From positions 1,076,557-1,120,937 of the forward strand of contig ML976987.1 of assembly GCA_010015675.1 (NCBI GenBank): 44,381 nt of DNA, read 5' to 3'. Every line of letters starts with the position of its first letter. The stretch's first letter is position 1. The position numbers and the translations under genes are program-made. Origin of the DNA: Byssothecium circinans (lineage: Eukaryota > Ascomycota > Dothideomycetes > Pleosporales > Massarinaceae). Shown one piece after another: positions 11,437-21,814 of this stretch. The notes beneath the pieces were generated by a model. That model saw only the letters and a program-made list of their open reading frames with translations. It was not told the DNA's origin and made no database searches.

Positions 11437-12526
11437 TGCAAAATTCCATAAAGACAGCGTGGTGTTCGGGGGTTCCCGTGGGGATCTTCCTGTATGCACT
11501 GTACATACATACCTAGGATAGCCCACATAGGACAATCACCTTCCTCTCATTATATGTATACTTTTTCCATCACGTGTGCTCTACTACTACTTACCCCCGG
11601 GCCAGCGACTTCCGCGCCCTACGCCCCCCTTTTAGACGCCCACAATGCACCGGTCTCGTTTCTTTTCTTCCTCGCCTTCTTTATAAAATTCGCTTGATGC
11701 GTATTCTCTTTCCAGAAACTCCTTACCCCACAAACCCCCTCCAAGTACCTCAAGACCACCCTCTACCACCCGCTACCACCTCTTTAACCATTCCCACCCT
11801 CTCCATCCGCGAGTGCAATATCCGCGCCTACGGTGCCGGGTGCGAGGAACCTCAGCCTCAGCTTTCTAGCTCCGTTCTGCTTCCTCGTAGTAGGCTCGAT
11901 ACTTAAACCAAGCGCCTTGATGAATGTCATGGGCGGTTTCCGCGCCGCTTCCACAAGCACGTGGGAGTCGGAAGGTGAAGGCATGAAAGACGCGCTGTTG
12001 TTTAAGCTGCCATGCCTTTCTCGCGTTGTCGGGTTCCTCTAGTTGAGTTCTCGAGGCAATTGGCTCACTAGAGGTATTTTGATCAAGGGAAAAGTTGAGG
12101 GTTGAAAGGTAGAGAAAGGAAATGCAATAAAGTGTTGAAAAGTTATGGGGATGCATGGCGTAGAGGTGCATGTTGAGGAGATGGGTTGTTGGGTGGACGG
12201 GCTGATTTTGGCCAATCAGCGAAGGGACGAATCCGAACCTGGTTTGAGCGGCGCGGAAGCAACGCAGAGGTGAAAGTGATGTGTACATTGAGAGGTTGCG
12301 GCGGATGTGTTTAATTTGAAGTGAGAGGGCGGGGTGTGTCCTAAGGAGATATTGTTGTTTTATTGTCGGATCACCTGTCCCCGACGATATCCCGGCTGTG
12401 AGCTTTCCATGATTCTCCTCGGAAGCTGACGACGTACAAATAGGTTTAACGCTTTCTGATCAATTTGCCAGTGACTGAATCCAAAGTCCACGCTTCCAGC
12501 CGTTCTGGAAACGCAGAAGCCAGTAC
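11437..12526. other. Convergent intergenic region
   Basis: 1.1 kb between the DUF4360 and DUF1772 genes. Frames at 11833-12042 (+) and 11866-12288 (-) overlap each other and have no splice or domain support. No gene called. Confidence 0.5.
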
Positions 12527-13340
12527 TCAACCCAACCTATTCGCACCACTCCCAACACCAATATCCCGGAAAGAAGCAAACTCTCTCTTGTCCAGCGCCG
12601 CCCAGATCGTCAGAATGGCACCTACACCCGTAATCGCCGCCCTTGCTAGGTTCAACACGGCCCACTTGTCAATCAGCGCATGCACCGTCTCGTCCTTTTG
12701 AACGCCAGCCTCAATCGCCTTATCCTCGAGCGACGCGCTTTGGTACTCCCTCTCCTTTGCGAAGAGCTTCTCGTTGGTCGGGCCAATGACGAGGAGGGTA
12801 TAGGGGATGATGGAGGGGAAGAGGATGGCGGCCGCGACGTTGAGCTTGAAGGGGAGGGAGGCGGGATCCTCTATGCATGTGTGGTTAGTATGTGTCAAAG
12901 ATCGTCTATGAAGGAATAGGAGACAGCAATCGACCGTAGAATTATCCCGGAAAGTTGTGCCAGAGTATGGATAGCGGCTAGCTTCTAACAAGGCAAGGAA
13001 ATGGGATGAGACGGGGTAACCTACGGCGGAAGGCGACATATGCAGTACTGACAGTAGCTACCGCAGTCAATGGTAGAGCGAACGATTTGGCGATATCGTA
13101 GAGCTGATGCCATTGACGCGCGGCGAGAGGAGCCGGAGCCTGTAAAATCGGCGGCACGCTCAGGAAAGAGAGCGCCATGTTCTCTCCTGATCACTATCAG
13201 CATCAGGTGCATGCATTCATGCTCCAAGAGCCTCGGGAAAGGGACTCACCGAAGAGGTAGGTACTGGCGGTGATGCCGACTGCTTGAGCGACGAGGAGCC
13301 CAGCCGGAGGGCGTTGCGTGAACCAGCTTTGCGATGCCAT
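12527..13340 (-). CDS. DUF1772 (anthrone-oxygenase-like) membrane protein
   Basis: Three exons on the minus strand, 13250..13340, 13025..13186 and 12527..12870, encode 198 aa; introns of 63 and 154 nt join phase 1 both times. The spliced start MASQSWFTQRPPAGLLVAQA leads into YLFGENMALSFLSVPPIL, the family's first conserved block. The second block (FPSIIPYTLLVIGPTNEKL) is the DUF1772 signature. Four hydrophobic segments are seen: residues about 13-30, 65-83, 95-115 and 160-178. Members include anthrone oxygenases of polyketide pathways (HypC/AflX-neighbour type), but most fungal DUF1772 genes are of unknown role. No polyketide synthase is in the window, so a pathway role cannot be claimed. It is divergent from the DUF7053 gene, sharing a 0.7-kb intergenic region. 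Confidence 0.85.
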
Positions 13341-14058
13341 TGTCGATGCAATTGATCGCTCAAGAGGTGTGTAAGTGTTCGGTTACAGTGGTGTGGAGGA
13401 TTCGAACTTCGAGGTTGTGGGATGCCTAGTCTTGAGGCCGCATGAATAGATTCCCTTTTAAAACCTATGCGGGCAAGAGCGCTCCATCTTTTTCCCCACT
13501 TGACATGTAAATGAAGAAGCAAAGACATGCAAACTTGCCATTCCAAGCTCGCGCATTTCCATGCTGTTGCGTCTGTAGGTATATATTTACGTCATTTCCA
13601 CTGACAAGCGCTATCACGCTTCCGGACAGCTCCATCTTCCGAGGTCAACCAACCGTCCGACCTCTTCTTCCTGCAGCCTAACCCTTACCACCCCGTAAAC
13701 ACATAATACTCGGTCTGAATCCACCCTGTTGACTATTCAAATAATGAACCTTCAGATACTCTCGTCACCCATAGTGCGTCTGCCTGCGAGACCTCAAACG
13801 TGTCCCTGAGCGGCTGAAACAGACCGGAACGCACGCATGCAGCGACATGTACAGTCTCAATGGGAGACTCACTCCCACCTGTCCATATAACCACTTCGCA
13901 ACTTCCTCACTTGCATTGATATCCTCTGATTAACTAGGCGTATTTCTTACATAGCTTAGAGCGCACTCGTCAGCAACACAGCCTCTTTCTCCCTACTTCC
14001 ATTCCCACCAGCATTGAGAGCAAAAGAGCCCACAACCTCCATCACAAACCCTACCACC
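13341..14058. other. Divergent promoter region (DUF1772 / DUF7053)
   Basis: 718 bp between head-to-head genes. No gene. A GGATTCGAAC at about 13398 resembles a tRNA T-arm in reverse, but no acceptor or anticodon stem can be formed around it. Confidence 0.5.
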
Positions 14059-14675
14059 ATGTTCTGTAAGTCCGCAGTCTCACTCTCCCATGACAGTCAA
14101 GCTGACAACCCCCAGCATTCAACACCACCGCAAACCTGCACCACGTAACCCCGCTCCCACCCGGCACGACCTTCGCCTCCGCCCTCACCAAGCTCCAAAA
14201 CCACGACATGCTCATCCGTCTCGACCCCGAATTCGCATCCTACGAAGCGCTCCCCAGTGACCCCGCCGACGCGCCCACCACAAAGCGCTACAAAGTAACC
14301 GACCACATGCACACGCTGCCCAAGGGCCTCTGGGACACGACGGTAACATACGAATCGCATATTACAAATACAGAGGACGGTGTGGAATGGGTGGTCAAGG
14401 CGCCGCTGGGGCTGGTGCAGAAGACGACGTGGCGGTTGGTCAAGAGCGAGGACGTGGGCAAGGGGAAGGGGAAGGCTGTGGATGGCGATGGTGGGGATGC
14501 GAATGGGACGGCCAAGGAAGAGAAGAGTGAGTGGTGTTTAGTCGAGGATGCGGAGATTAAGGCGAGTAGGTTGTTGGTTGGCACGGTGAAGGGGAAGTGT
14601 GAGGGGAATTGGAGGGGCATTCATGCCAAGTTTATTGGGCATTTGCAGGGTGCGCCGGTTGCTGTGAAGGCGTGA
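14059..14675 (+). CDS. DUF7053-like protein with 7-nt first exon
   Basis: Exons 14059..14065 (only ATGTTCT) and 14116..14675 encode 188 aa. The 50-nt intron has GTAAGT, a GCTGAC branch and CCCCAG. Splicing gives MFSFNTTANLHHVTPLPPGT, matching the usual start of this family (a short Met-Phe opening followed by H..TP.PP), whereas the unspliced frame has no ATG before MLIRLDPEF. The central part (KRYKVTDHMHTLPKGLWDTT, then TYESHITNTEDGVEWVVKAP) fits the START/Bet-v1-like polyketide-cyclase-like fold proposed for DUF7053 proteins. A charged low-complexity insert (about residues 128-155, GKGKGKAVDGDGGDAN) splits the fold. No signal peptide; probably cytosolic. Function unknown. Confidence 0.8.
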
Positions 14676-15829
14676 AGATTTGGAGTAGGAATATAAATAT
14701 GTGCTGAAATTCTCTGTGTATGGTACCTTCTGAGGTCCGAAGGTCAAGAGTATTGCTAAACCTCTGCTATACTGCTTCGTTGTGAAGGTGAAGGCTTTGC
14801 TCTGTTAGGTCCTCAGGCTTCTTGGAGCGAGGTGCATTGTGGGTGCCCCCGCCTTCCCAAAGGAGGCTTGCTCGTGAATGTCGCGGGGCAGGCGCGCATG
14901 TTAATTCTCGCATGAAACTATCAATCAACCACTCATTGCGAAGGTTGACAATTCGTGATGCCAGTCTCCAAACTACGAGAGGAAGCATGATCTATTGCGA
15001 GATAAGACGCAATAGATAAGAAATCTCATGCAACACACAGCTTCAGAGACGTAAATGGTGGGTGGGTGACACGGCGATGGTGGAAAAAAGTCGGTCATTC
15101 TGCGTTTTTTAAGTTCAGCCTCGTCAGATGGCCTGCAGCGACAAAGCCACGGCCGTCTGAACCTTGTCTCGTCCCGTGTCGTGTCGTGTCGTCTCCGCTC
15201 GGTACAAAGGGCAGAAGGTACATGTACTTTTACGGGGAGACACGTTCTCGTGAATCCTTCCTCGCGGTTTCGCTGGGGAATTTCTGCCGTCGGCAAACGA
15301 AACACTGGAGGCACGCTTGGGAATCGGTAAGCTGTGCCGGGTGGCGAAAGTACACCGGTGGACGCTCTGGGAGTTTATGGTTTATGGACTGAAGAGTGAG
15401 ATACAATAACAGACAGCACTGTACTGTACTGCTTTTTCTGAAAGACTCGGGGTACCGATTCCTTCAGGTAGTGAACGTCTCACAGTACATGGCGGTACCC
15501 GACGTCTCCATCATCAGCTGCTGTCGGTCCAGATTCGTGGGTCTACCGTCTGCGCATGGGGAGTCTGTTGGAACTGGAACGGTGGAGGCTCCCTGCATAA
15601 GCACCTGCTAGGGGTGGAATGCGCTGAGCTCACACAGCAGCTAGCTGTGCAGAGAAACCTTGGTCTGTCGTGAGATGGCAGTGTGCTGGAGATAACGTTT
15701 GCACGCGACCTTAGCTGGCGGACAGTGTCGCAGTGCTGGACCGGGCATCGTCGTCGTGGAGACGGTCAAGCGACCACTTGTTGGTGGACGATGGTGTGTT
15801 TCTTTGAGTCGTATGGCGCACGTGGCACG

Positions 15830-15866
15830 CCCGCTATCGATAGCGCGATAGTGAACCGATAGCGGG
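15830..15866. promoter_or_regulatory. Palindromic site upstream of a TATA box
   Basis: CCCGCTATCG (15830-15839) and its exact inverse CGATAGCGGG (15857-15866) flank a further CGATAGCGCGATAG core. The palindrome ends 8 bp before TATAAA (15874), a position suitable for a dimeric regulator of the F-box gene. Binding factor unknown. Confidence 0.4.
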
Positions 15867-15973
15867 AGAGCCGTATAAACCGAGGCGGAGTACAACCCGC
15901 CCCCCTCTCGTCTCAGTCTGGTGAAACTTCGCAATCCATTTTGTACTTGTTGACGCAGAGCTAATTGTTGTTT

Positions 15974-15997
15974 ATGCCGTTGCTTTGTCCGCGCTGA
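15974..15997 (+). promoter_or_regulatory. Upstream ORF in the F-box gene leader
   Basis: ATG at 15974 opens a 7-codon frame (MPLLCPR) closed by TGA, lying between the TATAAA and the main ATG at 16308. If transcription starts near 15905 it would sit in the 5' leader and could damp translation. The transcript start is inferred, not seen. Confidence 0.3.
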
Positions 15998-16307
15998 AAT
16001 CGCTACCACGCCAGAGCAGCTGGCCTCATTGTTCATCGGACCGTCAGCACGGCGCGGGGGCTCAGTGGGTCAGATCCCAGAACGAAGTGATCCCCGGATA
16101 TCAAAAACCCCTCGCCCAGCCCCGGGATAGCTGCCAGCGAATCTTTTCACCTTCGTTTGTGACTGACCTGGCTGTACTTTCGTTCTGGAGCTGGCTGTCT
16201 TGATTGTTGACGGTTGAGCCGTCTCTCTCCACTTTAAGACCTTTCTTCCCCGCATCCGAACCGCCAAATTCCTAGACGTCAAAACCGTCTTACCCACCAC
16301 TGCTACC

Positions 16308-18425
16308 ATGGAGCCGCTATCCATAGATTCGGTCGTCGTTGACACGCCCTCCGACCTGACACCGAGCATCCAGCGTGCTCCTCCGAGCGATGCCATTCCG
16401 ATAGACCGACAGAAGCTGAAGGGTCGGCAGCGCCTTCTCCATGGCCTCCAACGAATGGGCTCGTCACCCAGCCTCGCGGGCCTGAGCAGGTCGCGCTCAC
16501 ACAGCCTGAGGGGTCCTGGGAAAGCTTCAATGTCGTGTGTCTCGCTGGCATCGCCCGCCTCGCCGTACGGCCATTCCTATGGAAGTTCCTACTCCTCCGA
16601 GCTCTCTGCCGGCTTCTCCACAGCTCCCACCTCGGTCGCGAACAGTCCACCCGGCAGTCCTCTCATCGACGAGAAGGCACGCCTTCGTCTTCGAATACCT
16701 GAGGGAGCAACTTCTATTCCTCTCCCTTTAGATTTGCGGACCTCCTCTCGTGAAGGGACGGATACCGAGGGAGACTATTTCTCGCGCCCCATCAAGAAGG
16801 TGCCGCAGAAACCCAAAATCAACTTTTGGGGGGATATGCCCACGGAGATTCGGATGCACATCTTTCAATATCTGAAGCCAAAGGAAGTTGTGCGCTGCTC
16901 TGCCGTATCCAAGACGTGGCACTCTATGTGCTTTGACGGTCAGTTGTGGAAGGAATTGGATACTGCCGAATTCTACCGCGACATCACTGCAGATGCCTTG
17001 GTCAACATTATTACTTCTGCGGGACCTTTTGTTCGCGACCTCAATCTGAGGGGCTGCGTGCAGTTAAGGGAGCAGTGGAACAAGAAAGGCCTGGCCGAGG
17101 CCTGCATTAACCTGCAGAACTTTTCGCTTGAAGGATGCCGGATTGACAGGACTTCGATCCATTGCTTTCTACTTCAAAACAAGGCACTGGTGCACGTGAA
17201 CCTGTCCGGTCTGGCAGGAGCGACGAATGCTGCCATGAAGATACTCGCAAACCACTGCCCCAGGGTCGAGCACCTTAACGTGTCTTGGTGCAACAACATC
17301 GATGCCCGCGGACTCCGAAAGGTGGTTGAGGGGTGCCCCAAGCTGAAAGATTTGCGCGCTGGTGAAGTACGAGGTTGGGATGATGTCGACTTCATGTGCG
17401 AGTTATTCAAGCGTAACACACTCGAGAGGCTGGTCCTCATGAACTGCGATAGTCTCAACGACGACTCCCTGGCCGCACTCATCGAAGGCGTCGACAGCGA
17501 GATTGACGTTCTAACCGACCGTCCCATCGTTCCACCTCGACGATTGAAGCACCTCGACCTCACTCGATGCCGCGGCATCACCGATACCGGTGTAAAAACG
17601 CTTGCCGTAAACACCCCCTTTTTAGAAGGTCTCCAACTCTCAAAATGCCACAGCCTGACCGACGACGCCTTCACCACACTGATCCCCACGCTCCCCGTCC
17701 TCACCCACCTAGACATGGAAGAACTCGACGGCCTCACCAACGAGGTCCTCAAATCCCTCGCCCAATCCCCCTGCGCCCGCCATCTCCAACACCTCTGCAT
17801 CTCCTACTGCGAGAACCTCGGCGACTCGGGCCTCCTCCCCGTCCTCAAAGCCTGTCTCAAACTCAGCTCGCTCGAAATGGACAACACACGCATCTCCGAC
17901 CTCGTCCTCGCCGAAGCCGCGTCCTGCATCCGCACCCGCAACCGCTCCGCCCGCAGCCTCGCCGCGTCCGAACGCCCCACCATCGGCCTCCGCATCGTCG
18001 CCTACGACTGCGCCAATGTGACGTGGACAGGTGTCCGTGAAGTCCTCTCCCGAAACGCAGAGATCTCGCGTCCGGCGGCGTCTTCGGCATCGACAACGCC
18101 AACATACCCGCGTGAAATCATAGGCCTCAAGTGCTTTTACAACTGGCAGCCGACGGTCGAGGAACACACCAAGCGCGTTCTGAGAGGCGACTTTGCGGCT
18201 GCGGCGCGTCTGGAGCGGAAGTGGGCGGATTGGATGATGTTGAATGAGGAGGCGGGCATGGGCGGTGCGGGGGCGAGACGACGGAGGAGGAGGGCGAGGG
18301 AGGCGCAGCTTATGCATGCGGATGAGGAGGAGGGGGGTGTTGGGGCTGCGGCTGCGGGTGGGGTTGGTGGGGTAGGGAGACGGAGGAGGGCGAGGAGTGG
18401 GCCTGGGGGTTGTGCTGTTATGTGA
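16308..18425 (+). CDS. F-box/leucine-rich-repeat protein with C-terminal CaaX box
   Basis: Single exon, 705 aa. Residues 1-165 are a Ser/Pro-rich, probably phosphorylated tail (RSRSHSLRG, SPPGSP). The F-box lies at about 171-217 (NFWGDMPTEIRMHIFQYLKP followed by KEVVRCSAVSKTWHSMCFDG), the Skp1-binding module of SCF ubiquitin ligases. Residues about 230-560 are cysteine-type LRRs (repeats such as LKHLDLTRCRGITDTGVKTL and LQHLCISYCENLGDSGLLPV), the substrate-binding surface, like Grr1, Amn1 and FBXL proteins. The tail is Arg- and Gly/Ala-rich with RRRRRR and ends GGCAVM, a Cys-aliphatic-aliphatic-Met farnesylation motif preceded by polybasic residues. A membrane-anchored SCF substrate receptor is therefore likely, as known for mammalian FBXL2. 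Target unknown. Confidence 0.85.
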   Translation: MEPLSIDSVVVDTPSDLTPSIQRAPPSDAIPIDRQKLKGRQRLLHGLQRMGSSPSLAGLSRSRSHSLRGPGKASMSCVSLASPASPYGHSYGSSYSSELSAGFSTAPTSVANSPPGSPLIDEKARLRLRIPEGATSIPLPLDLRTSSREGTDTEGDYFSRPIKKVPQKPKINFWGDMPTEIRMHIFQYLKPKEVVRCSAVSKTWHSMCFDGQLWKELDTAEFYRDITADALVNIITSAGPFVRDLNLRGCVQLREQWNKKGLAEACINLQNFSLEGCRIDRTSIHCFLLQNKALVHVNLSGLAGATNAAMKILANHCPRVEHLNVSWCNNIDARGLRKVVEGCPKLKDLRAGEVRGWDDVDFMCELFKRNTLERLVLMNCDSLNDDSLAALIEGVDSEIDVLTDRPIVPPRRLKHLDLTRCRGITDTGVKTLAVNTPFLEGLQLSKCHSLTDDAFTTLIPTLPVLTHLDMEELDGLTNEVLKSLAQSPCARHLQHLCISYCENLGDSGLLPVLKACLKLSSLEMDNTRISDLVLAEAASCIRTRNRSARSLAASERPTIGLRIVAYDCANVTWTGVREVLSRNAEISRPAASSASTTPTYPREIIGLKCFYNWQPTVEEHTKRVLRGDFAAAARLERKWADWMMLNEEAGMGGAGARRRRRRAREAQLMHADEEEGGVGAAAAGGVGGVGRRRRARSGPGGCAVM

Positions 18426-19921
18426 TGGGGATGGTGATGAGCAGTGAGTAGTATTTCTTTGTGGATTTTTCATGTCCACGCGTTGGCATCGCATTTTTGG
18501 GCTTTTCGGTTTTTGGTTTTTGGTTTTTCGTTTTTGGTTTTTCGTTTTTGGTTTTTCGTTTNNNNNNNNNNNNNNNNNNNNNNNNNNNNNNNNNNNGTTT
18601 TTGGTTTTTCGTTTTTGGTTTTTCGTTTTTGGTTTTTCGTTTGGTTTGAGGGATTTGGGGGAGAGGTTGTTATTGTTGTTGTTGCTGCATTGAATTTCCT
18701 TGTTTCTGCAGTGGTTTTTTTTCTTTTCAGTAGGTAACTAACGTTAACGTTATAGGTAACTACATGTTGCCTTTTTCTTTTCTCTCCACAGCTTGCACAG
18801 CGTTATCTCCTCTCACGTCGCATTCCTCTCTTGTCTTGTTTCTGGATTTTCGTTTGTCGTGGCGTGTGTATGTATGTGTCGCGCTCCTTTTCTTTCTTTT
18901 CTGGGTCTGGGACTGGGTTTGGGTTTGGGACTTTGGGGTATTGTGGTGTTGGTGTCGGATAGACTAGCTAGTTGGATTAACTAGGTGTTTGTTTTTAAGT
19001 TCTCCACTCCGGGAAAGGGGATTGCATTGCCAGAGCCAGAGCCAGAGAAGAGAAGAGACTCGCCTACCTAGTTGCGAGGTGTAAGGTGTAAGTTGTAAGG
19101 TGCTTAGAAGTGCGTGCGTTTATAGTCCGTAACGTATCAAACATATTATATTATATACAGTTGCCGAATACAAACATGCATACCATGGTATATTTCGGTG
19201 TGAAGGATAAGCGGGTTTTGAGGGTTGGGTTAGGTTTTTAGGTTTAGGTTTTATAGAGTTATACTTCCATACCCGTTAATAAGAGCACGGCTAGCGCCGA
19301 CCCCAAGTTGGGAGTTGGGTGGGGCTATCCGACTGGGCAACATCTATCTTAGTCCCGATGTCTGATCCGACGGACTCAGGGCGGTTAAAGAGTTGGGGGG
19401 CTCTGGCTGTTACGAAAGTAAAGTCGTCTTAGACGTAAGGTCTTCGTTGGTCGCTGGATTGCGTCAGGGAATGTTGTTGTTAATGGACATGTACGTGTAC
19501 CAGCGCTAGTTGCTGTAATCGGAGCTCAGGGCATTGTTAAATTGTGTTGAAGGGGCGCTTTGTGGGTTGATTTGTTTGAAGTTGCTGGCTTGTTCCATTT
19601 CCTCCCCAGCTTGAATGATGCCGTAAATTTCCTTCGAACTTAACCTCCATGACTAGATAGATAGGTAGGTAAATAGATGGGTAACTAGAACTATATTAAT
19701 TAGTATATATAGTCTACCGTCTACCACACCACTGAAATATCATATGTATGTACAGCACAATCACAACCACGCATTGCAAATTCAAACCACACTTCCCCGC
19801 ACACGAACATCCCAAAGCGATTTCCAAACATCCCACCCTACCTCACCTAACCTCCTTCCACGCTCCCAACCTCCCACCCTCCTTCCAAGACCCACCCCTT
19901 CCCCCCACACTCGCCCTCCCC
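18426..19921. other. Convergent intergenic region with minisatellite and assembly gap
   Basis: 1.5 kb between the convergent F-box and CE3 genes. Besides the T-rich minisatellite it holds T/G-rich low complexity sequence (18700-18960), a stretch with GGGTTAGG/TTTAGG words at about 19216-19253 and an AT-rich patch near 19690-19720. No gene supported. Confidence 0.55.
18508..18642. repeat. 14-bp minisatellite with 35-N assembly gap
   Basis: Tandem copies of GGTTTTTCGTTTTT (two 7-mers, GGTTTTT and CGTTTTT) run from 18508 to 18642. Bases 18562-18596 are N, so the true copy number is unknown and the gap probably marks a collapsed longer array. It lies about 80 bp after the F-box gene stop and could fall in its 3' UTR. 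Confidence 0.85.
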
Positions 19922-20790
19922 TCACGCATCAAACCGCCTCCCCACCGCCGCGCCCGACTGATCCGCCTTCGCCGCCGCAAACGCCGCCAAAAGCGCCGGA
20001 TACCACTTATCCAACATCTTCTTATCCCCACTCGCACTCGGATGGATGCCGTCCCTGAGGTCGGAAGAAGAGAAGCCGGTGTACTGGTCCACGACCCAGA
20101 TGGGCGATTCCGTCTTGTTGAGTCCGGCGGCCCAGGTGGGGATTTGCTTGTTGAGTTCTTGGATCTTGGCGTTGTAGTCGCCGATGGTTATGGGGATGAT
20201 TTGGGCGACCTGTTGGGCGGGGGTGGGGGTGTGAGTTTGAGTTTGAGGATGTTGTTGGGGGAACGGGGGAGAGGAAAGGGGGCGGGGTTTGAATAGGATG
20301 GTAATCAAGACCGGGGATGTGGGAGAAAGAAAAAAGAGGGAGAGGGAAAGAAACATACTACAATCTTCATCCTCGGATTCTTACTCCTCATCGTCGCCAC
20401 TAACTTGGTAAACGCCGCGATGATATCCGCCACGGGTTTGTTCTGCTGTATGATGTCGTTCGTGCCTAGATGCATGCTGATGACATCCGCCGGGTTGTTG
20501 TTCAGCCAGCCATCGAGCTGGTTCTGGTTCGCGATGTTGATGGCCAGGAAGCCCGAGTGGCCCTCGTTATCGCGGTCGTATCTCGTGTTGCCGCAGTTAT
20601 TTTCGGTTTTGCCCGAGCCGACGAAATTCACGTCTTTCCACGCGGTCGTGGTTTGCAGCTTATCCCAGAGGAGCGCGCGCCAGCAGATTATCTCGGTGAT
20701 GGAGTCGCCGAAGGGCATGTAGCGGAGGGGTGTTTGGGCAAGGGTGGTGCTGGCGAGAGCGAGGAGGGTAGTGAGGGTTAGGGACAACAT
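19922..20790 (-). CDS. Secreted SGNH esterase, carbohydrate esterase family 3 type
   Basis: Exons 20359..20790 and 19922..20209 encode 239 aa; the 149-nt intron starts GTATGT, ends CAACAG and keeps phase 0, producing MKIVVAQIIP across the junction. Signal peptide residues 1-18 (MLSLTLTTLLALASTTLA). SGNH blocks are all present: GDSIT (nucleophile Ser30), GHSG (77-80), GTND (109-112) and DGIHPS (Asp197, His200). Order and length match CE3 acetylxylan esterases, which remove acetyl groups from hemicellulose outside the cell. The intron carries a repeated TGAGTTT motif. Neighbour on the far side is the ALKBH6-like gene on the same strand, unrelated in function. Confidence 0.9.
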
Positions 20791-21814
20791 TGTGAGGGTT
20801 GATGAAGGGGGTTGGAGAGACGGTGATTTCGTGCTACTTTTGCTTGAACTTATACTCCATCTTGATGTACGTTGCCGTTTTGCGCTGGTTCGGGCGGAAC
20901 TTGGCTAGCAGATGTGGATTCATATGTGAAGATAACATGACTGGCTTGAGAATATACGACCTCATTTGGTAGCGCACGTGCGATGGAATTATAGTTTCTC
21001 ACGGTGATGGGAATGGAAACTTGGCGATGGAGAGTCCCGGGAAATCGGTGCGGTGTTGTGTGGTGGCCAGGGTATTGGGCCTGGCTAAATGCAATTATAG
21101 GTCGCTGCTCCATTATTTCATCTAAAAGCAATTAGCGACGACGATAAATCAGATCGTGGGTAGCGGGGTATTGTTCTTTGTTACGACTTGATTGGAGGGA
21201 CTCACGATGCGTGTGGAGAGATTTGTATAGAAGATAAAGTAGCTGTGAAATGTTGCGGAATATCAAGATGCAGTAGTTTGGAAATTCGAGACTGAGTATA
21301 CTTTTAGCGAAGTTGGACGGAAGAATAAGAGATGCTGAGAAAAAGCCTCACTCACTAACCTCGCTCTCCGCTTTGAGGACGTCAAGGAGCGGAACCCATT
21401 TGAAGGAGTTTAAACATTCGGAGCGGTAGATGAGAGCTTGAAGTCTGAGAGAACAAAAATCGCCCACGCACTAGATCTAGAACTAGCCCTGTAGCCATTG
21501 GGAAGTGCTGTCAAGATGCGGTAGAATTTGCCCTTGCTCCGGTACTCCTAGCGTCCATTCCACCGAATTAGATTCTCCTGGCTGCCTCGCAGGATTTTCG
21601 GTACTCCGAGCGAATTGTGCGTCCATGAACCGCATCTAGATCATAACCGGGGTCGTAGTATGGGCGAAGCTGAAGTGGGATACGAGTATGCGACGCTTTA
21701 GTTGGTAAAATCACCGTAGCAGGGACTCTTCGCAGGGAGACGGCCAACTCCAGTTTCCTCATCGCACTCGCGCTCGCACCCTCGCCTCGTAATCGATTCC
21801 CCGCCCTCAACCGC
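20791..21814. other. Promoter region of the CE3 gene
   Basis: 1.0 kb, no gene supported. It contains the promoter of the CE3 esterase gene and the 3' flank of the ALKBH6-like gene. Confidence 0.5.

Larger units (their letters stand above)
14676..16307. other. Long 5' region of the F-box gene
   Basis: 1.6 kb without a supported gene. It includes a run of GTGTC repeats (about 15173-15192), a palindromic site (15830-15866), a TATAAA at 15874-15879 and a probable 0.4-kb leader with a small upstream ORF. Such long regulated leaders are common for fungal regulatory genes. Confidence 0.5.

Noticed and set aside
11833..12288. Overlapping frames on both strands between the DUF4360 and DUF1772 genes
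   Set aside because: They mirror each other's composition and show no domain or intron structure.
13370..13450. Possible tRNA on the minus strand (GTTCGAATCC T-arm-like word)
   Set aside because: No acceptor, D- or anticodon stem can be paired around it.
17709..18494. 261-codon minus-strand frame opposite the F-box gene
   Set aside because: Shadow of the GC-rich F-box coding strand; composition is Arg/Pro/Gly biased.
19216..19253. Telomere-like words (GGGTTAGG, TTTAGG)
   Set aside because: Irregular, short and surrounded by ordinary genes on both sides; chance low-complexity G/T sequence.
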